Shown here piece by piece: positions 59,887 through 64,000 of a stretch of 64,000 nt of DNA. The notes beneath the pieces were generated by a model. The model had not been told where the DNA came from, ran no database searches, and was given only the letters and a program-made list of their open reading frames with translations. The DNA is from Anaerolineales bacterium (GTDB lineage: Bacteria; Chloroflexota; Anaerolineae; Anaerolineales; Villigracilaceae). Where the stretch lies: the NCBI GenBank assembly GCA_030583905.1, contig CP129481.1, positions 3,502,136 to 3,566,135 of the forward strand, written 5' to 3'. Numbering within the stretch: position 1 is the first letter of the stretch; each line of letters starts with the position of its first letter. The translations under genes were made by a program, and so were the position numbers.

Positions 59887-61449
59887 CTAATGCGCCACCA
59901 TCAATCCATACTCCACCGAATCCGCGAGAGCGCGCCAACTGGCTTCGATGATGTTCGTGCTTGCTCCAACGGTACTCCAGCGGGAGGTGGAATTGCGCGT
60001 GTCGATCAACACGCGGGTGACGGCTTCTGTGCCGCGATCCGAATCCAAAATGCGGACTTTGTAATCGGAAAGGTGAAAGTCCCTGATTTGCGGGTAATAA
60101 TCTTTCAATGCTTTGCGCAGGGCGTTATCCAGCGCGTTGACCGGACCATTCCCTTCGGCGGCGGTGTGCAGCAACTCACCCTGCACACGGACTTTGACGG
60201 TAGCTTCTGCGAAAATACCGCGTCCCTGACGATGCTCAACATTGACAAAAAAATCCACGAGTTCAAATGGCGGTTTATATCCATATTCCTGCCGCTTTAA
60301 CATCATCGTCACAGACGCTTCCGCCGCTTCAAAGGAAAATCCGCGCGCTTCAAGTTCCTTGATCTCATTCAGAACAGGCACGACTTCATTTCCTTCCACT
60401 TCCACGCCGTGTTCTTCGGCTTTGCTGAGCAGGTTGCCGCGCCCCGACAAATCCGATACGACGACGCGCATTTTGTTGCCAACCAGTTCAGGCTCCACAT
60501 GCTGGTAGGACTGCGGTGAGCGTCGCATGGCAGCCACATGCACGCCGCCCTTATGCGCAAACGCGGACTTACCCACAAATGGCAAATGTTCATCAGGTGT
60601 GAGGTTCGCTACTTCCGCGACGAAATGTGAGAGATCATACAAGTGCTGAATGTTTCCCTTGGGGAGACATTCAAAACCCAATTTCAACTCCAGGTTCGCC
60701 ATGATGGAACACAGGTTGGCATTTCCGCAGCGTTCCCCCACTCCGTTAATGGTTCCCTGCACTTGGATGGCGCCTTCGCGAACGGCAACCAGCGAATTGA
60801 CCACCGCGCTTTCGGAGTCATTATGCGTGTGAATTCCAAGCGGATGATCGATCTCCTTCTTTAATTCGCCGAAGATACGTTTGATCTCCCACGGGAAGGT
60901 CCCGCCGTTGGTATCGCACAGCACAATGGTCTCCGCACCGCCGCGGATGGCGGCACGCAGGGTTTCGAGCGCATAGGCTTTGTCCGCTTTGTAGCCGTCG
61001 AAGAAATGTTCAGCATCGTAAATGACACGTTTGCCGTTGGATTTTAGATACGCAACGGAATCTTCGATGATGCGCAGGTTGTCTTCAAGCGTGGTTTGCA
61101 AAACTTCGGTGACGTGCAATGTCCATGTCTTGCCAAATATGGTGCAGACAGGCGTTTGCGAATCAAGTAATGCTTTGATATTGGCATCGTCTTCAGGTCC
61201 GTCTTTGACACGGCAGGTGGAACCGAACGCCGTGATAAGCGCGTGCTTCCATTGCATGTCACGGGCGCGTTGAAAGAACTCAGCATCCTTGGGGTTGGAG
61301 CCGGGCCAGCCGCCTTCGATGAAAGCAACACCAAGTTCGTCCAATTTTTGCGCAATGCGGACTTTGTCATTCGCCGACAGGTTGAAGCCTTCGGATTGTG
61401 TCCCATCGCGCAGGGTGGTGTCGTAGATTTGGATAAGGGGCAAATCCAT
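59887..61449 (-). CDS. cimA: Citramalate synthase
   Basis: Condenses pyruvate with acetyl-CoA to (R)-citramalate, a threonine-independent route to 2-oxobutyrate and isoleucine. The 520-residue protein has the HMGL-like barrel with TTLRDGTQSEGFNLS and HTHNDSESAVVNS and a C-terminal LeuA-type allosteric domain (about residues 390-510). The start is taken at ATG 61449, 2 bases after leuD; a GTG two codons earlier overlaps the leuD stop codon. It is distinguished from LeuA by length and by GWPGSNPKDAEFF. Confidence 0.93.
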   Translation of the reverse strand: MDLPLIQIYDTTLRDGTQSEGFNLSANDKVRIAQKLDELGVAFIEGGWPGSNPKDAEFFQRARDMQWKHALITAFGSTCRVKDGPEDDANIKALLDSQTPVCTIFGKTWTLHVTEVLQTTLEDNLRIIEDSVAYLKSNGKRVIYDAEHFFDGYKADKAYALETLRAAIRGGAETIVLCDTNGGTFPWEIKRIFGELKKEIDHPLGIHTHNDSESAVVNSLVAVREGAIQVQGTINGVGERCGNANLCSIMANLELKLGFECLPKGNIQHLYDLSHFVAEVANLTPDEHLPFVGKSAFAHKGGVHVAAMRRSPQSYQHVEPELVGNKMRVVVSDLSGRGNLLSKAEEHGVEVEGNEVVPVLNEIKELEARGFSFEAAEASVTMMLKRQEYGYKPPFELVDFFVNVEHRQGRGIFAEATVKVRVQGELLHTAAEGNGPVNALDNALRKALKDYYPQIRDFHLSDYKVRILDSDRGTEAVTRVLIDTRNSTSRWSTVGASTNIIEASWRALADSVEYGLMVAH

Positions 61450-61451
61450 GA

Positions 61452-62033
61452 TCACGTTCTCGCTTCAAATTCTGCAATCTCTTTTTCAAAACCCATGATG
61501 TAGCCGAGTTCGTCCACGCCGTTGAGCAGGCAGGTTTTGTTGAACGCGTCGATGGGGAAGGTGAACGAGCCTCCAGGGTGGGTCACGGTTTGGGAGGCAA
61601 GATCAACTGTCAGTTCGGCTTGAGGCGCTTCTTCCACCAGATCAAAGAGCATCTTGTGAGTCGCGTCATCCACGATGATGGGAATCAGTCCATTCTTCAG
61701 CGAGTTGTTGCGGAAGATGTCGGCGAAGGAGGTAGAGATAACGGCGTGGATGCCCCAAGCCGTGAGCGCCCAGGGCGCGTGTTCGCGGCTCGACCCGCAG
61801 CCGAAGTTGTCACCTGCTAATAGAATTTGTGCGCCCTGTGACTCGGGTCTGTTGATGATGAAATCCGCCTTCGGAGAGCCGTCGGCGTTGTAGCGCCAGT
61901 TGAAAAAAAGCGCGTCGGCAAGACCGTTTTTGTCGGTGACTTTGAGAAATTGCGCGGGGACGATCTGGTCTGTGTCAACGTCGTTCGCGGGAAGCGGAAT
62001 GATGCGGGAGGTGATGGATGTGAATTGAGCCAT
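61452..62033 (-). CDS. leuD: 3-isopropylmalate dehydratase small subunit
   Basis: Small subunit of the LeuCD isomerase. The 193-residue swivel domain has NDVDTDQIVPAQFLK, GCGSSREHAPWAL and TSFADIFRNNSLKNGL. With cimA it can also serve the citramalate pathway. It lies 78 bases after leuC. Confidence 0.96.
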   Translation of the reverse strand: MAQFTSITSRIIPLPANDVDTDQIVPAQFLKVTDKNGLADALFFNWRYNADGSPKADFIINRPESQGAQILLAGDNFGCGSSREHAPWALTAWGIHAVISTSFADIFRNNSLKNGLIPIIVDDATHKMLFDLVEEAPQAELTVDLASQTVTHPGGSFTFPIDAFNKTCLLNGVDELGYIMGFEKEIAEFEART

Positions 62034-62111
62034 GGGTAGGTTCCAAGTTTCAGGTGTCAGGTTTCAGGTTGAAAAACGATATTGGATAATAGATATTTGA
62101 ATATCGAATTA

Positions 62112-63518
62112 TCAATTACCGATTATTGTTCTTGGGTCAGTAACAACGCCATGGATTGCAGTTGCGGCGGCAGTGACGGGGCTGGCAAGGAAGGTGCGTC
62201 CGCCTTTGCCCTGACGCCCTTCAAAGTTGCGGTTGCTGGTGGAGATGGCATATTGACCGGGTTGTAATTGATCGCCATTCATCGCAATGCACATACTGCA
62301 TCCCGCTTCGCGCCATTCGGCGCCTGCTTCTTTAAAGACCTTATCCAAGCCTTCCTGCTCGGCTTGCTTTTTCACATCCTGTGAACCGGGGACGACCATC
62401 ACGCGCAAGCCGTCGGCGACTTTCCTATCTTTCAAGATGGAAGCAGCGAGGCGCAAGTCTGAGATACGGGAGTTGGTGCAGGAGCCGATGAAAACCACAT
62501 CCACTTTTTGACCGAGCAGCGATTGACCGGGTTGGAGTCCCATGTAGGTCATGGCTTTTTCAAAAGCGATTTTTTGCGAGGCTTCGGTGAATGCGTCGAC
62601 GGTAGGGATTCGGTCAGTGATTCTCATGCCCATGCCGGGATTTGTCCCGTATGTGATCATCGGTTCGAGGTCTGCGGCGTTGAGCGTAATGGACTTGTCG
62701 TAGGTTGCGCCTGCGTCACTTGGCAACATGCGCCATTTGGCAACGGCTTTATCCCATTCTTCACCTTTCGGTGCGAATTCGCGTCCGTGTAAATATTCAA
62801 AGGTGGTGTCATCTGGAGCGATCATGCCCGCACGCGCGCCGCCTTCAATCGACATGTTGCAGATGGTCATGCGCTGTTCCATCGTCAGCCCGCGGATGGC
62901 TTCGCCCGTGTATTCGAAGACATGTCCCGTCCCGCCGCTTGTGCTAATTTTTGCGATCAGCGCGAGGATGATGTCTTTGGAAGAAACACCATGACCGAGT
63001 TTGCCGTCCACGCGGACTTCGTAGGTCTTCGGTTTCTTCTGCAAGAGACATTGCGCGGCGAGGACATGTTCCACTTCGCTGGTACCAATGCCGAAAGCCA
63101 GTGCGCCAAACGCGCCATGTGTGGCGGTGTGACTGTCACCGCAGACGATGGTCATGCCGGGTTGGGTGCGCCCAAGTTCAGGACCGATGACATGCACAAT
63201 GCCACGGTGCGGACTATCCATGCCATGCAATTCGATGCCGAAATCCGCGGTGTTCTGCTCGAGCATCTTGATCTGAGCCGCCGCCATTGCATCAGAAATG
63301 GGAACATTTATCGGCGTGGTCGGAATCGAATGATCCATCGTCGCCAGTGTTTTATCGGGGCGGCGGACTTTCAATCCGCGCTGGCGCAGCCCCGTGAAAG
63401 CCTGCGGCGAGGTCACTTCATGCACGAGGTGCAGGTCAATGTAGAGGATGGCGGGAGCATCGGGCTGTTCGGCAACCACGTGCGCATCCCATATTTTTTG
63501 GAAGAGTGTTTTTTGCAT
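62112..63518 (-). CDS. leuC: 3-isopropylmalate dehydratase large subunit
   Basis: Aconitase-type large subunit that binds a 4Fe-4S cluster. The 468-residue protein shows the cluster cysteines in [10 protein letters not shown] and GCSMCIAMN, and [13 protein letters not shown]. The start is taken at ATG 63518; a TTG two codons earlier is the alternative. It lies 34 bases downstream of leuA. Confidence 0.96.
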   Translation of the reverse strand: MQKTLFQKIWDAHVVAEQPDAPAILYIDLHLVHEVTSPQAFTGLRQRGLKVRRPDKTLATMDHSIPTTPINVPISDAMAAAQIKMLEQNTADFGIELHGMDSPHRGIVHVIGPELGRTQPGMTIVCGDSHTATHGAFGALAFGIGTSEVEHVLAAQCLLQKKPKTYEVRVDGKLGHGVSSKDIILALIAKISTSGGTGHVFEYTGEAIRGLTMEQRMTICNMSIEGGARAGMIAPDDTTFEYLHGREFAPKGEEWDKAVAKWRMLPSDAGATYDKSITLNAADLEPMITYGTNPGMGMRITDRIPTVDAFTEASQKIAFEKAMTYMGLQPGQSLLGQKVDVVFIGSCTNSRISDLRLAASILKDRKVADGLRVMVVPGSQDVKKQAEQEGLDKVFKEAGAEWREAGCSMCIAMNGDQLQPGQYAISTSNRNFEGRQGKGGRTFLASPVTAAATAIHGVVTDPRTIIGN

Positions 63519-63552
63519 GGACAAATTTCTAATCTCCAGTCTCTAATGATCT

Positions 63553-64000
63553 TTACCCCAGCATCACGCCAAAATCATGGACTTCGTGTTCATGACGCTC
63601 GGTCTGCGCGATGATGAGTTTGTTCAGCGCGTTGATATACGCCTTGGCGCTGGCGACAATAATATCAGTATCCGCGCCGTGACCGCCGTACACACGCGGA
63701 TATTCCATCTCGCTCTGCGCGTCCATCGTGGTGTGACCGTTCCTCCCCTGAATCCGCACGGTCACTTCACCAAGCGCGTCGATGCCTTCGGTGATGGCAT
63801 GAACGTTGAACTCCAGCAGTTTATTCGGCACATTGACAATGGCGCGGATCGCCTGATACGTCGCATCCACAGGACCCGAACCCATCGCCGCGTGCGTGTG
63901 GACAACGCCGTCAGGTCCGCGCAAACGGACAGTGGCAGTCGGCATGCCCATCGTCCCGCATGTGACCTGCAATCCGTCCAGGATGTACACATCGCGCGGC
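63553..64000 (-). CDS. leuA: 2-isopropylmalate synthase (partial, 5' end outside the window)
   Basis: First committed step of leucine synthesis. Only the C-terminal 149 residues are in the window: the leucine-binding allosteric domain with LQVTCGTMGMPTATVRLRG and AYINALNKLI. The frame is open to the right edge, and placement before leuC fits. Another alpha-isopropylmalate synthase family member cannot be fully excluded without the catalytic barrel. Confidence 0.9.
   Translation of the reverse strand, partial: PRDVYILDGLQVTCGTMGMPTATVRLRGPDGVVHTHAAMGSGPVDATYQAIRAIVNVPNKLLEFNVHAITEGIDALGEVTVRIQGRNGHTTMDAQSEMEYPRVYGGHGADTDIIVASAKAYINALNKLIIAQTERHEHEVHDFGVMLG

Overview
The window looks like a chromosomal contig from a Chloroflexota bacterium, probably class Anaerolineae. 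This is inferred from gene content, not from a marker-gene search. The signs are a moderately GC-rich genome, VanW and LytR-CpsA-Psr envelope proteins with no sign of lipopolysaccharide genes, a lipoprotein with a Pro/Thr-rich linker, citramalate-based isoleucine synthesis, and many genes whose start codon sits 6-9 nt downstream of a TANNNT box with no Shine-Dalgarno sequence (probable leaderless mRNAs).

Layout. 1-2.5 kb (leftward): lysS (cut by the window edge), greA and a PIG-L deacetylase. 2.6-8.2 kb (rightward): PilZ protein, BchC-like dehydrogenase, RDD protein, ComB-like phosphatase, K+/H+ antiporter, divergent QueD-like protein and a GT4 glycosyltransferase, several of them overlapping. 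8.3-12 kb: YiiX-like hydrolase, EamA exporter, RhlE-type helicase and an EVE-HNH-type nuclease, then a cold-shock gene with a long leader. 12.5-23.1 kb: a membrane glycosyltransferase, sugar epimerase, 3-methyladenine glycosylase, fabI, a bactofilin, a prolyl-tRNA-synthetase relative that has lost its catalytic core, small membrane proteins, a DUF92 protein, a reductase and an aldo/keto reductase. 23.2-31.1 kb (leftward): nucleoside kinase, panE-like, phosphatase, and a surface-glycan cluster (GT2, WecE-type aminotransferase, methyltransferase, WbqC, GT2). 31.1-37.7 kb (leftward): glpD, glpK, glpF, catalase, fmt. 37.9-45.2 kb: two DUF4870 proteins, LCP, HEAT, Trm112-like and VanW genes, an SH3-type lipoprotein and a sulfatase.

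45,259-51,723 is the most unusual region: a compact integrated element of about 6.4 kb. It is bounded by 38-bp direct repeats made from the 3' half of tRNA-Asn, and the intact tRNA is at its right end. It carries a tyrosine recombinase, a Rep_trans-type replication initiator, a four-helix membrane protein whose gene ends at a TTTTTTC slippery site leading into a zinc-ribbon frame, an XRE regulator, and an AT-rich restriction-modification pair of the MvaI/BcnI type.

51.8-57.6 kb (leftward) is the translation and envelope group rpsB-tsf-pyrH-frr-uppS-cdsA with glpX. 57.8-64 kb (leftward) is a branched-chain amino acid operon, leuA-leuC-leuD-cimA-leuB-ilvE, with leuA cut by the right edge. It can supply leucine from 2-oxoisovalerate and the isoleucine precursor from pyruvate and acetyl-CoA.
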